The notes beneath the pieces are model-generated. The model was not told the origin of the DNA, did no database searches, and worked only from the letters and a program-made list of their open reading frames with translations. Position numbers and translations under genes: made by a program. Below are positions 20,294-28,486 of a stretch of DNA of 64,000 bases, piece by piece (position 1 is the first letter of the stretch; the number at the start of each line of letters is the position of its first letter). Origin of the DNA: Bacillus infantis (GTDB lineage Bacteria; Bacillota; Bacilli; Bacillales; Cytobacillaceae); assembly GCF_020171945.1 (NCBI RefSeq), contig NZ_JAIVAP010000020.1, positions 17,851 through 81,850 on the forward strand, in the 5' to 3' direction.

Positions 20294-23200
20294 ATGAAAA
20301 GATTTTTCCATGTCGTTGCCATTCCGATCAGGATGGTCCTTAATAAATTTGGCGACTACGATCCTAATGGGAAAATGTATATATTAAAAGAAAATGAAGA
20401 AAAAGTGAATAAGCTGGTCAAAAAGAATCCTTTCTCTCCTGTAGACCTGGTCCAGCCGCTGACCATAAGGGCCAATGAAGGGGACGAAGTAGAAGTATTG
20501 TTTGAGAACCAGCTGGAAGAGCCGGCTGGGATCCACTTCCAGGAAGCGGATTATGATGTAATGACCTCGGATGGTGCCAATGTAGGATTCAATCAGGACA
20601 CAACGGTAAAATGCGGTGAAAAGATCCTTTACCGCATCAAGGCAAATAATGAAGGAATATACTTTTTCTCGGATCTTGGTAATCCAATCAGTTCGGAAAA
20701 GGGATCGAATATACATGGTCTCTATGGAAGCCTGATTGTACAGTCAAGAGGCTCCTGGTGGACTGATCCGATTACAGGGGAGTCTATCAGCAGCGGTGCA
20801 TTCGCGGATATCCACCATCCCTTTCTGCCTTCTTTCCGCGAATATGCCTGGTTCTTCGGTGATGAGCAGCCAAGCTTAGATCTGACAGGGAATGCTCCTC
20901 TCGACCCCATGACCGGCCAGGAAAGGGAATCCACACATGCAGTCAATTACCGGTACGAGCCGCTGGGAAACAGGAAGCGCCTGATTGAGGAAGGAGTTGT
21001 CTGTCCTGAATGCGACGGCGAGGAAGTCCACCATGACTCCTGGGTTTTTGGCGATCCAAGCACGCCGATTTTAAGAGCCTATAAAGGGGATCCCGTAAAA
21101 ATCCGGGTGATTCATGGAGGGGTCAAGGAAACCCATGTCTTCCACTATCATGTTCACCAATGGTTCAGGGATCTAAGCAATGTCAATTCAGAAATCATTG
21201 ACTCCCAGTCAATCAGTCCGCAAATGCATTATACTGTAGCACCCTTATATGGGGCAGGCAGTCTGCAGCAGGCAATAGGCGATATCATCATCCATTGTCA
21301 TTTGTATCCCCACTTTGAAGTAGGAATGTGGGGACTTCAGCGTATTTTCGACACACTGCAGGATGGAAGCCAGTGCTATCCAAACGGGGAGCCCATCCAT
21401 GCGCTTCAGCCATTGCCTGATCGGCCGCTGCCTCCAGTCCCGACAGCAGAAAGGCCTGGCTTCCCTAACTTTATTCCCGGGAAGGTAGGCAGTAAAGCAC
21501 CAAGGCCGCCTTTGGGCATTGTGGGCGGAAGGGGAATGACAGAGCTTGAGAAAAATGCGGCAGTGCCAAACGCCAGGCCTGGGGCTGTGTTTGCAGATGC
21601 CTGCCTGGGAAATCCGTTAGTATACGAGTTTGATATTTCTGTCATAGAGATGCCCCTTACCTACAATAGGGAAGGCTGGAATGATCCTGTAGGAAGATTC
21701 TACGTATTGGATAAAGACCTTGATGATGTTCTTTCAGGCAAGAAGAAACCTGAGCCGCTCGTGTTTCATGTTCCGGCAGGTGCCTGCATCCGGGGGAATT
21801 TTACTAATCGCATTCCGAATGTATTGGACGGGAGCGCTTTTCAATTGGTAACCAGAACGTATGAATGCGGCATGCACATCCATTATGTCAAATTTGATGT
21901 TCTCTGCTCAGACGCAGCCAATGTAGGCTGGAACTACGACAGTTCCGTCCTTCCGGGACAAACCATCCGGTATGAGTGGTATGCAGAGACTGAGCTGAAG
22001 GCCTGGTTTTTTCACGATCACTTGTTTGCAGCTGTACAGGAGAACCATGGAGTGTTCGGCTCCGGGGTTGTACATCCCCGGTTTTCAAAAATCCTGGACA
22101 GTACAACAGGGGAAGAGACTGACAGGGGAGTGGAGGTTACAGTCACCCATCCGCTGATTCCCGATTATCGTGATTATGCTATTTTCGCACAGGATTATAC
22201 CATGCTGTTTGATAAAAACGGCTGTCCTTTGGCTCCTCCGCCTTATCCGGGATCTTTGGACGACCCGGGAGTATTTGGAGTGAACCTGAGGAATGAGCCG
22301 CTTCAATTCAGGCTCGGGAAAGATTGCGATCCGGCTTATACCTTTAGCTCGTTTGTTAAAGGAGATCCTTATACGGCTGTATTCAAGGCTTATAAGGGCG
22401 ATTCCATCAGGATCCGCCTCCTGCAGGGTGCGCATGAGGAGTCTCACAGCTTTATCCTCCATGGTTTGAAGTGGCTCTCTGAAAGGAGGACACTCGATTC
22501 TGCCATGGAGAATCAGAAGCATATAGGCATATCCGAGTCTTTCACCTTTGAGACTTACATTCCGAGAGCGGGAGATTATTTCTGGGCGTTTGAAACCGAA
22601 GAGGATTTGTGGAATGGCTTATGGGGGCTGATCAGGGCTTATAGTGAGCTTGAGGATGACTTGATTCCGCTGACGGACCAGCCTTTGCCGCCACCGAAAC
22701 AAAGTGCGCAGCCTGTATGCACCGGACTGCCGCCATGCCAGCCGCCAGAAGCGATCAGCACAGCACCAGCTGGGGCGCCAGTTAGGAAATATCATGTGGT
22801 GGCTTTCCAGAGGCCCGTCATTTACAACCATTATCATGATCATGATCCGTATGCGGTTATCTTTGCCCTGGAAGAGGAGCTGGAGGATATCCTGTCAGGT
22901 AGGAAGAATCCTGAGCCGCTGATCCTGCGGGGCAATGCCGGGGACTCAATAGAGGTAACACTTACCAATATGCTAGTGCCGGAATTATTCCCCTTTGCTG
23001 ACGGCATCTATCCTTATCCACAGGTAAAAGAGCAGGCTCCTTATCCGCCTTCTTTGAGAATTTCTCTGCATCCCCAGCTTTTGGACTATGATGTCCGAAC
23101 GTCTGCAGGGGAAACAGTAGGATTCAATTATGATCAAACAGTCGGTCCTGGTGAATCATTTACCTATAAATGGTATGTGGAAGATGCGGCTGGCACCTGC

Positions 23201-23947
23201 GGCCTATGGGATATGGCTGATATTCGAAACCATCGCTCCCAAGGGGCATTCGGCATGTTCATAGCAGAGCCGAGAGGCACACAATATTTGGACCCGGAAA
23301 CACTGCTTCCGGTAAAAACCGGCAGCCAGGTTGTCCTTCGGCATCCACTGCTGCCTGATATAAGAGAATTTGTGCTCATCATGCATGACGGAGTGCGCCT
23401 GGTTGACAAGAAGAATCAGCTGATAGTCGATCCTGCTGAATCGATCATCCCTGAAGAAGACCAGGAAGAGGATTTGCTGGACACCTACGATCAAGGCTCA
23501 AGGGGCTTCAACTATAGAAGTGAGAGGCTTATCAACAGATGGAGAAAGGTTCAGAGATTGGAGGATCTATTCAGCTCGAAGGTGCATGGAGACCCGGCGA
23601 CACCTGTATTTCATGCTTATCCCAATGATCCAGTCATTATCCGGCATGCGTATCCTGCCGAGAGAAGAAGGTCACAGACCTTTCACGTTCATGGACACTA
23701 CTGGCATGTCGATACAGAAAACCTGAATTCCAGCATCAAATCCGTACAGGGTGAAAATTTAATGGGAAGAGTGAATGATTTAAGGATCTTATATGGAGCA
23801 GGTAGTCTTTATGGCTATCCGGGAGATTATATGTTCCGTTCAGGCAACATACGCTGGGGGATCGAGCCGGGCTTTTGGGGCATTATGAGGGTTCATAAGG
23901 AGCTGCAAAATTGCCTGGCCAGGATTAAGGTTGATAAAACAGGATAA
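20294..23947 (+). CDS. mnxG: Manganese-oxidising multicopper oxidase MnxG
   Basis: A 1,217-aa multicopper oxidase that oxidises Mn(II) to Mn(IV) oxide on spores. The ATG at 20294 follows GAGGTGA; a GTG at 20285 would lie inside that site. From memory, SG-1 MnxG has this length. Three tandem pairs of cupredoxin domains are visible, marked by VGFNQD, VGWNYD and VGFNYDQT in the odd domains and AYKGDP, AYKGDS and AYPNDP in the even ones. Copper sites are H281-H284-H286-H288 and HCH 334-336 with H340 and M345 (domain 2), then H528-x-H530 and H574-x-H576 (domain 3). A lone HVHGHYWH lies at 1131-1138. No cleavable signal is seen. Confidence 0.9.
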   Translation: MKRFFHVVAIPIRMVLNKFGDYDPNGKMYILKENEEKVNKLVKKNPFSPVDLVQPLTIRANEGDEVEVLFENQLEEPAGIHFQEADYDVMTSDGANVGFNQDTTVKCGEKILYRIKANNEGIYFFSDLGNPISSEKGSNIHGLYGSLIVQSRGSWWTDPITGESISSGAFADIHHPFLPSFREYAWFFGDEQPSLDLTGNAPLDPMTGQERESTHAVNYRYEPLGNRKRLIEEGVVCPECDGEEVHHDSWVFGDPSTPILRAYKGDPVKIRVIHGGVKETHVFHYHVHQWFRDLSNVNSEIIDSQSISPQMHYTVAPLYGAGSLQQAIGDIIIHCHLYPHFEVGMWGLQRIFDTLQDGSQCYPNGEPIHALQPLPDRPLPPVPTAERPGFPNFIPGKVGSKAPRPPLGIVGGRGMTELEKNAAVPNARPGAVFADACLGNPLVYEFDISVIEMPLTYNREGWNDPVGRFYVLDKDLDDVLSGKKKPEPLVFHVPAGACIRGNFTNRIPNVLDGSAFQLVTRTYECGMHIHYVKFDVLCSDAANVGWNYDSSVLPGQTIRYEWYAETELKAWFFHDHLFAAVQENHGVFGSGVVHPRFSKILDSTTGEETDRGVEVTVTHPLIPDYRDYAIFAQDYTMLFDKNGCPLAPPPYPGSLDDPGVFGVNLRNEPLQFRLGKDCDPAYTFSSFVKGDPYTAVFKAYKGDSIRIRLLQGAHEESHSFILHGLKWLSERRTLDSAMENQKHIGISESFTFETYIPRAGDYFWAFETEEDLWNGLWGLIRAYSELEDDLIPLTDQPLPPPKQSAQPVCTGLPPCQPPEAISTAPAGAPVRKYHVVAFQRPVIYNHYHDHDPYAVIFALEEELEDILSGRKNPEPLILRGNAGDSIEVTLTNMLVPELFPFADGIYPYPQVKEQAPYPPSLRISLHPQLLDYDVRTSAGETVGFNYDQTVGPGESFTYKWYVEDAAGTCGLWDMADIRNHRSQGAFGMFIAEPRGTQYLDPETLLPVKTGSQVVLRHPLLPDIREFVLIMHDGVRLVDKKNQLIVDPAESIIPEEDQEEDLLDTYDQGSRGFNYRSERLINRWRKVQRLEDLFSSKVHGDPATPVFHAYPNDPVIIRHAYPAERRRSQTFHVHGHYWHVDTENLNSSIKSVQGENLMGRVNDLRILYGAGSLYGYPGDYMFRSGNIRWGIEPGFWGIMRVHKELQNCLARIKVDKTG

Positions 23948-23979
23948 GGGGAATCAATTCCCCTTATCCTTAAGGAGGT
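23941..23979 (+). promoter_or_regulatory. Hairpin spanning the mnxG stop, next to the following ribosome site
   Basis: GGATAAGGGGAAT and ATTCCCCTTATCC form a long perfect stem that includes the mnxG stop codon. It is followed at once by AAGGAGGTG for the next gene and not by a T run, so it looks like an intercistronic stability or processing hairpin and not a terminator. Confidence 0.65.
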
Positions 23980-23986
23980 GAATGGT

Positions 23987-24721
23987 TTGAGATTGGAAAA
24001 AGAATACAGCCTTTCCAGACAGCATACTCGTAATCCTTTTGATATTCCGTTTGAATGCTGCCCTCCGGGAATCGTTCAAGCAGGACTGCCTTCGCCGACC
24101 GGCTGCCAGTCCATGGAGGAGCTTGAGTTACTCGAAAGGAAAATAGATGCGGTAAATCAGTTCTTGCTGGATATCGGGATAAGGAGAGAGGATAATCAAT
24201 TTGGAAGAGAAAGAAACCAGGTGCTGGAGCGCGCATTGGAAGGTCTTACTGGACAAGTTGCAGGATTTGAAATTGCAGGCCTTTCGCAGAACCTGGAGGG
24301 AAGGGTCCATCTTGCAGGCAGGGACTTTGCTATTATCCGGTCTGAGGGCAATCAATTTATTATCCCTTATCAAAACATCTGTTTCATCAAGCCGGCCAAC
24401 CGGTTTGCTGAATCTGATGAAGGCCCAAGGCTGTTAAATATAGAACCATGTCTAAGAAGAGCAATTGCATTTGACTTTGGCAGGACAGTCTCGTCTTCCC
24501 CGGAACTGATCCAGCTGTTCTTTGGCCTTACCCTGGAGATATATTTGCTTCTGCTGGAGGGGAAAATGGCTGAGATGGTAACAGAAGACTTTAAGGAGAA
24601 AGGGATTATCAAGGCTGTTCACCGGGAACATCTAAGCTTCTGTTTTAAAGAAACTACAAGAAGTATTCCATTAGATGAGATTCTCTATATAAGAAGAAAA
24701 ATGAAAAATGCCTGCAGCTAG
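23987..24721 (+). CDS. MnxD-like two-segment protein after mnxG
   Basis: A 244-aa protein with TTG start at 23987 (AGGAGG at 23973-23978). It has a cysteine pair near the N-terminus (FECCPPG), then a copy of the Sm/SH3-like layout (NLEGRVHLAGRDFAIIRSEGN, FIIPYQNICFIKP) and a second copy at the end (GIIKAVHREHLSFCFKE, SIPLDEILYI). The IGRDFVMV of MnxD and the AGRDFAII here are close. It is probably the last gene of the mnx transcript. Function unknown; likely a coat or exosporium component. Confidence 0.65.
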   Translation: MRLEKEYSLSRQHTRNPFDIPFECCPPGIVQAGLPSPTGCQSMEELELLERKIDAVNQFLLDIGIRREDNQFGRERNQVLERALEGLTGQVAGFEIAGLSQNLEGRVHLAGRDFAIIRSEGNQFIIPYQNICFIKPANRFAESDEGPRLLNIEPCLRRAIAFDFGRTVSSSPELIQLFFGLTLEIYLLLLEGKMAEMVTEDFKEKGIIKAVHREHLSFCFKETTRSIPLDEILYIRRKMKNACS

Positions 24722-24898
24722 CCGAAGGCATGAGGCTGCAGGCAGCTGTTAGAAGTGGACGTGCCCGCAGTCTTTTCTGTTTGTCGCGGAAACTGTTAAT
24801 TTTCATTTACAGTCGCCCCTCTGCCGACCGGCAGCTTTAGAAGCACTGCAGTCAAAATATTGTGCAGTGTCTAGCATTGAAGATGCGAGTAAGGATAA
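24722..24898 (+). ncRNA. Structured 3' region after the mnx operon
   Basis: No gene fits, but hairpins follow one another: ACTGT/ACAGT (24792-24813), CTGCC/GGCAG (24821-24834) and CACTGCA/TGCAGTG (24844-24869), ending at the terminator below. The density of stems suggests a structured 3' UTR or small RNA. It is an inference; the known Mn riboswitch (yybP-ykoY) motif was not recognised. Confidence 0.35.
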
Positions 24899-24950
24899 AA
24901 CACCTCCTGAATGACACTCGAATTAAGTGCGGCTCAGGAGGTGTTTTTTT
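24899..24950. terminator. Terminator at the end of the mnx transcript
   Basis: AACACCTCCTGA and TCAGGAGGTG pair around a 23-base loop, followed by seven or more T residues. A and T runs on both sides allow use in both directions. Confidence 0.85.
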
Positions 24951-25119
24951 GCATATTATATCTATCATTTAACTGAGATAACTGTGTGGGGTAGTATATT
25001 AATTGGTACTTAAAGAGTACACGATAGAAAAACAGACCGCCAATTGCAATAGTGCAAAAATGGCAGCCCAAAAGAAAATCTATTGGCGATTCTGCTTACC
25101 AGGCCAGTCTTCTTATGAG
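24951..25119. other. Gap between mnx terminator and His-rich gene
   Basis: No convincing gene or site; only AT-rich sequence. A plus-strand open frame here continues across the acidic/lysine codons of the minus-strand gene and is its shadow. Confidence 0.5.
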
Positions 25120-25644
25120 TCAGCAATGGCCGCAATCACATTTTCGTTCTTTGAACTCGACCCATTTAACATCTTCCATTGGAACAATACGAAAGGTGTC
25201 TTTCTTCTTCTTCTTTTTCTTTTTCTTCGGCTTTTCCTCGGCGTCCTCTTCCTCTTCTTCTTCTTCCTCCAAATCTTCCTCTTCTTCCGGGTTTCCTAAA
25301 ACTTCAATAACCTTTACTTCAACAAAGTTCGAGCCTACAAAGCAGATTTTGGCCAGAATTTCTTCGCAGCTGCTTCCGCATTCCAGCTGCATTTTTACTT
25401 TACAGTCAACAAGCTGCCTTAACCGGAAAGCGAGGTTTCCTTGCAGTCCTCCAAGCCTGATTTGAAATCTATCATCACACAAGAAGCTGTCAGCCGCTTG
25501 TGAGTGGTGGATGTCGTGATGGCAGGAGCAAGAATGCTTATCGGGATGAGAATGGGGATGGTAGTGGTGGTTCCTGTCAAAATGGTCATAATGATAGCCT
25601 CCACAGCTGGAACAGCGTGGATGATGATGATGTGAATAGCTCAT
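25120..25644 (-). CDS. His-rich, Glu/Lys-tract protein, probable coat metal binder
   Basis: A 174-aa protein. Residues 1-48 hold about 16 histidines plus cysteines (HHHHPRCSSCGGYHYDHFD, HSCSCHHDIHH). A central part (VKMQLECGSSCEEILAKICF) precedes a run of glutamates and a run of nine lysines, then FRIVPMEDVKWVEF and a CDCGHC end. AAGGAGGAACAAC precedes the ATG. The C-terminal strand matches the Cys/Lys-rich protein at 16833-17147. The tracts make the encoded sequence prone to slippage. It is likely a spore-surface protein that binds manganese, copper or zinc; this is inference. Confidence 0.7.
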   Translation of the reverse strand: MSYSHHHHPRCSSCGGYHYDHFDRNHHYHPHSHPDKHSCSCHHDIHHSQAADSFLCDDRFQIRLGGLQGNLAFRLRQLVDCKVKMQLECGSSCEEILAKICFVGSNFVEVKVIEVLGNPEEEEDLEEEEEEEEDAEEKPKKKKKKKKKDTFRIVPMEDVKWVEFKERKCDCGHC

Positions 25645-25659
25645 GTTGTTCCTCCTTGA

Positions 25660-25953
25660 TTATAAATATATGTTAATCGTTAACTTGTTTTGCAATTCTG
25701 AATCAGCCTGTTTTTTGGTTCTTGATTTACGAATATTGGGCAGGCTTTTAATGCTATCAATCTTATATTTGGGGTAAGGGGCATCCAATTTATTTATAGA
25801 AGCGTATTGTCTATTTAGTCCGTCCTGATAACGCAGACTGGCTGAGTGGTAAAAAGTATTAGCTTTGTCCTGATACAGCGGAAGATAGCTGTCAGGCCGT
25901 GCTGTATGGCCGCATTGGCAGCTGCTGCGGGACTTATCTGCATAATATGTCAA
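25660..25953 (-). CDS. Small tyrosine-rich protein of the coat-type cluster
   Basis: A 97-aa protein with probable TTG start at 25953, MTYYADKSRSSCQCGHTARPDSYLPLYQD. It has a CQCGH cluster and many Tyr, Ser and Asn residues, a composition common in insoluble spore coat proteins. It lies 15 bases upstream of the His-rich gene on the same strand. No named family was recognised. Confidence 0.55.
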   Translation of the reverse strand: MTYYADKSRSSCQCGHTARPDSYLPLYQDKANTFYHSASLRYQDGLNRQYASINKLDAPYPKYKIDSIKSLPNIRKSRTKKQADSELQNKLTINIYL

Positions 25954-25996
25954 TGTTCAATCCCTCTTTTCCTTCTGCAATGGTAATCCCTGGTTC

Positions 25997-26161
25997 TTAA
26001 AAGCAATAAGTGCTCGAGCATGAGCAGTCATTATAGGAGTATTTTTTGTTTAAGCATCCGTAATATAAATTAGCTATCTCACACGGTTTTTTGCATCCGC
26101 ATAGAGATATACACCGCTTTTTCCGCTGACAGCAGCAGGAATTAGGATAATAACAGCCCAC
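25997..26161 (-). CDS. Possible 54-aa protein with 12 cysteines
   Basis: Read on the minus strand from GTG 26161, this frame encodes 54 residues (MGCYYPNSCCCQRKKRCISL ... STYCF) with cysteines at positions 3, 9-11, 17, 21, 23, 27, 36, 46, 48 and 53, and no other stop before TAA at 25997. AAAGGAGGTGA is placed exactly for this start, and a sigma-K-like CATAAATT lies upstream at 26183-26190. It could be a small metallothionein-like or coat/exosporium protein. A TTG start two bases upstream opens a 29-aa hydrophobic alternative in another frame, so the choice is not certain. Confidence 0.6.
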   Translation of the reverse strand: MGCYYPNSCCCQRKKRCISLCGCKKPCEIANLYYGCLNKKYSYNDCSCSSTYCF

Positions 26162-26339
26162 AAATTTCACCTCCTTTAATTCAATTTATGTAAACAGGCC
26201 TCTATTTGCTTGTACACCTGCCGCTTTCAGTGAAATATAGTTTGTCCTCCAGATGAAGAAAAAGACGCCAGGCCGGGACAAGTGGCCAAACATAAATTTT
26301 AAAGAAGAATAAAATTATAGAAAGAATAGATTAAATTAA

Positions 26340-26945
26340 ATGAATAGGCGGGATAAAATAATGATCGTTCGTATATGTGCATTCCTGGCTGTAATAGCCG
26401 GCTTTTGCCTGACATATGTCTTCTGGCCTGAAAGTGAAAGCCTGCCGAAAATCAAAAAAGTAGAAGCATTCAGCCTTGAAGCAATTCAGAGCCCAGAATA
26501 TGATTCAGCTAACAACAAGATAAAGCTCGTAAATTTCTTCTATACAAGCTGTCCGGATGTCTGTCCTTTAACCATGACAGATTTAAAGAAGGTGCAGGAT
26601 GGACTGAAAGATGAAAATCTTTTTGGCAGTGAAGCTGAAATTGTATCCATATCATTTGATCCGGTAAATGATACTGAAGAAAAAGTCAGGGAATATGCCA
26701 ATCATTTTCATGCAGACTTTAAAGGATGGAAGTTCTTGAGCGGAAGGGAAACAGATATTAAGAGAGTAACGGAAAACTTCAATATGAATATCAGAATGGA
26801 CAATGGCGGCGTAGTAGCCCACAGTACTAAAATGTACCTGGTTGACCAGAATCATTATATCCGGGCAGAATATGATATGGCCGGCTTAAAGGAAAGTATT
26901 TCTGTTCAAGAAATTCTGGCGGATATTAAAAGCCTTGCACGCTAA
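26340..26945 (+). CDS. SCO family copper chaperone
   Basis: A 201-aa membrane-anchored thioredoxin-fold protein of the SCO1/PrrC family. Residues 8-27 are the anchor. The copper/redox motif is CPDVC in FFYTSCPDVCPLTMTDL, and the third ligand is the histidine in VVAHSTKMYLVD. SCO proteins insert copper into the CuA site of cytochrome oxidase. Next to a giant copper oxidase it may instead load MnxG. In SG-1 MnxC is a redox protein with a thioredoxin/SCO-like motif, so this gene may be the displaced MnxC; that is a guess. Confidence 0.85.
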   Translation: MNRRDKIMIVRICAFLAVIAGFCLTYVFWPESESLPKIKKVEAFSLEAIQSPEYDSANNKIKLVNFFYTSCPDVCPLTMTDLKKVQDGLKDENLFGSEAEIVSISFDPVNDTEEKVREYANHFHADFKGWKFLSGRETDIKRVTENFNMNIRMDNGGVVAHSTKMYLVDQNHYIRAEYDMAGLKESISVQEILADIKSLAR

Positions 26946-27012
26946 ATGCAATTTTGCAGGATTATAAAAATATAAAATTCACTCAAAAAGCTGTTCCTTT
27001 TTTGGATTTTCT

Positions 27013-27053
27013 GTTATATAATACAAAACATAAGTTACAAACTGTATTATAAC
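27013..27053 (+). promoter_or_regulatory. aceA promoter region with an inverted repeat
   Basis: TATAAT at 27017-27022 serves as a likely -10. GTTATATAATACA (27013-27025) and TGTATTATAAC (27043-27053) form an inverted repeat with one extra base, straddling the -10 and the start of transcription. This looks like a repressor operator. Confidence 0.5.
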
Positions 27054-27070
27054 ATTGAGGAGGAATGAAA

Positions 27071-28354
27071 ATGGTGAATGAAACGGCTGCCGCATTGCAG
27101 GAAAACTGGGATATGGATAAGAGGTGGAAGGGGATCGAACGGCCATACTCGGCGGAGGATGTCTTAAAGCTGCGGGGATCTGTCCGGATTGAACACACGC
27201 TGGCAAGAAGAGGTGCCGATAAACTGTGGAAGCTGGTTCATGAGGAAGACTTTGTGAATGCACTTGGGGCTTTGACAGGAAACCAGGCTGTCCAGCAGGT
27301 GAAAGCCGGGCTGAAGGCGATTTATTTGAGCGGCTGGCAGGTTGCGGCAGATGCCAATCTTTCCGGCCATATGTACCCTGACCAAAGCCTCTATCCTGCC
27401 AACAGTGTTCCGCAGGTGGTCAAGCGGATCAATCAGGCGCTGCAGCGGGCTGATCAGATCACTCACAGTGAAGGCGATCATTCCATTGACTGGTTCGCCC
27501 CGATTGTTGCAGACGCAGAAGCCGGGTTCGGGGGACAGCTGAATGTGTTTGAGCTGATGAAAGGGATGATTGAAGCAGGAGCGGCGGGTGTCCATTTTGA
27601 AGATCAGCTTTCCTCCGAAAAGAAATGCGGCCATCTTGGCGGAAAGGTGCTCCTGCCGACACAGACAGCCGTAAAAAATCTGATCGCTGCCAGGCTGGCG
27701 GCAGATGTAATGGATGTCCCGACTGTGCTGGTAGCACGGACAGATGCCAATGCGGCTGATTTGATCACCAGTGATGTCGATCCATATGATCACCCGTTCA
27801 TCATGGGGGAGAGGACGCCGGAAGGCTTTTTCCGAACCAGGGCAGGGCTTGATCAGGCCATCGCCCGCGGGCTTGCCTATGCCCCTTACGCTGATTTGAT
27901 CTGGTGTGAAACATCCGAACCGGACCTGGAGGAGGCGAGAAGATTTGCGGAGGCCATCCATGAAAGGTTCCCGGGAAAATTGCTTGCCTACAACTGCTCG
28001 CCTTCATTCAACTGGAAGAAAAAGCTGGATGATGAAACCATTGCAAAATTCCAGAAAGAGCTCGGCAGGATGGGCTATAAATTCCAATTTGTTACGCTGG
28101 CAGGATTCCATGCTTTGAATCACAGCATGTTTGAACTGGCACGGGGGTATAAAGAAAGGGGTATGGCCGCCTATTCCGAGCTTCAGCAAAGGGAATTCGC
28201 CAGCGAGGAATTCGGCTATACGGCCACCCGCCATCAGCGCGAGGTCGGTACAGGCTATTTTGACCAGGTTTCCATGGTTGTCTCAGGAGGCACATCCTCC
28301 ACCACTGCACTGAAGGGATCGACTGAGGAAGATCAGTTTACGGTGTCCCAATAG
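27071..28354 (+). CDS. aceA: Isocitrate lyase
   Basis: Isocitrate lyase splits isocitrate to glyoxylate and succinate, the entry of the glyoxylate bypass for growth on acetate or fatty acids. The 427-aa protein carries the catalytic KKCGHLGGK and the conserved [10 protein letters not shown] and ARTDANAA segments. The start ATG at 27071 is preferred over 27065 because AGGAGG (27058-27063) would be too close to the latter. No malate synthase gene lies nearby, so the partner enzyme must be elsewhere. Confidence 0.95.
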   Translation: MVNETAAALQENWDMDKRWKGIERPYSAEDVLKLRGSVRIEHTLARRGADKLWKLVHEEDFVNALGALTGNQAVQQVKAGLKAIYLSGWQVAADANLSGHMYPDQSLYPANSVPQVVKRINQALQRADQITHSEGDHSIDWFAPIVADAEAGFGGQLNVFELMKGMIEAGAAGVHFEDQLSSEKKCGHLGGKVLLPTQTAVKNLIAARLAADVMDVPTVLVARTDANAADLITSDVDPYDHPFIMGERTPEGFFRTRAGLDQAIARGLAYAPYADLIWCETSEPDLEEARRFAEAIHERFPGKLLAYNCSPSFNWKKKLDDETIAKFQKELGRMGYKFQFVTLAGFHALNHSMFELARGYKERGMAAYSELQQREFASEEFGYTATRHQREVGTGYFDQVSMVVSGGTSSTTALKGSTEEDQFTVSQ

Positions 28355-28365
28355 CATTCGGCTCT

Positions 28366-28394
28366 CCCTCCTTGAACAAAGGAGGGTTTTTTTT
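28366..28394 (+). terminator. Terminator after aceA
   Basis: CCCTCCTT and AAGGAGGG pair around GAACA, followed by eight T residues. Confidence 0.9.
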
Positions 28395-28486
28395 ATCCGG
28401 GAAAAGGAATAGTAAAAAGAGGAGCATCACATTCTTAGACAAATTGACATACATAATAGTAGCCTGATACTGGAGGAGGTGCGGAG

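Noticed and set aside
20294..23947. CotA-type laccase
   Set aside because: Its length, six domains and the small neighbour genes do not fit a three-domain laccase of about 500 residues.
24722..24898. Manganese riboswitch
   Set aside because: The yybP-ykoY type motif and an expression platform before a gene were not found; the region follows the operon.
25003..25465. Plus-strand genes over the His-rich protein
   Set aside because: They are shadows of the minus-strand codon tracts and lack ribosome sites.
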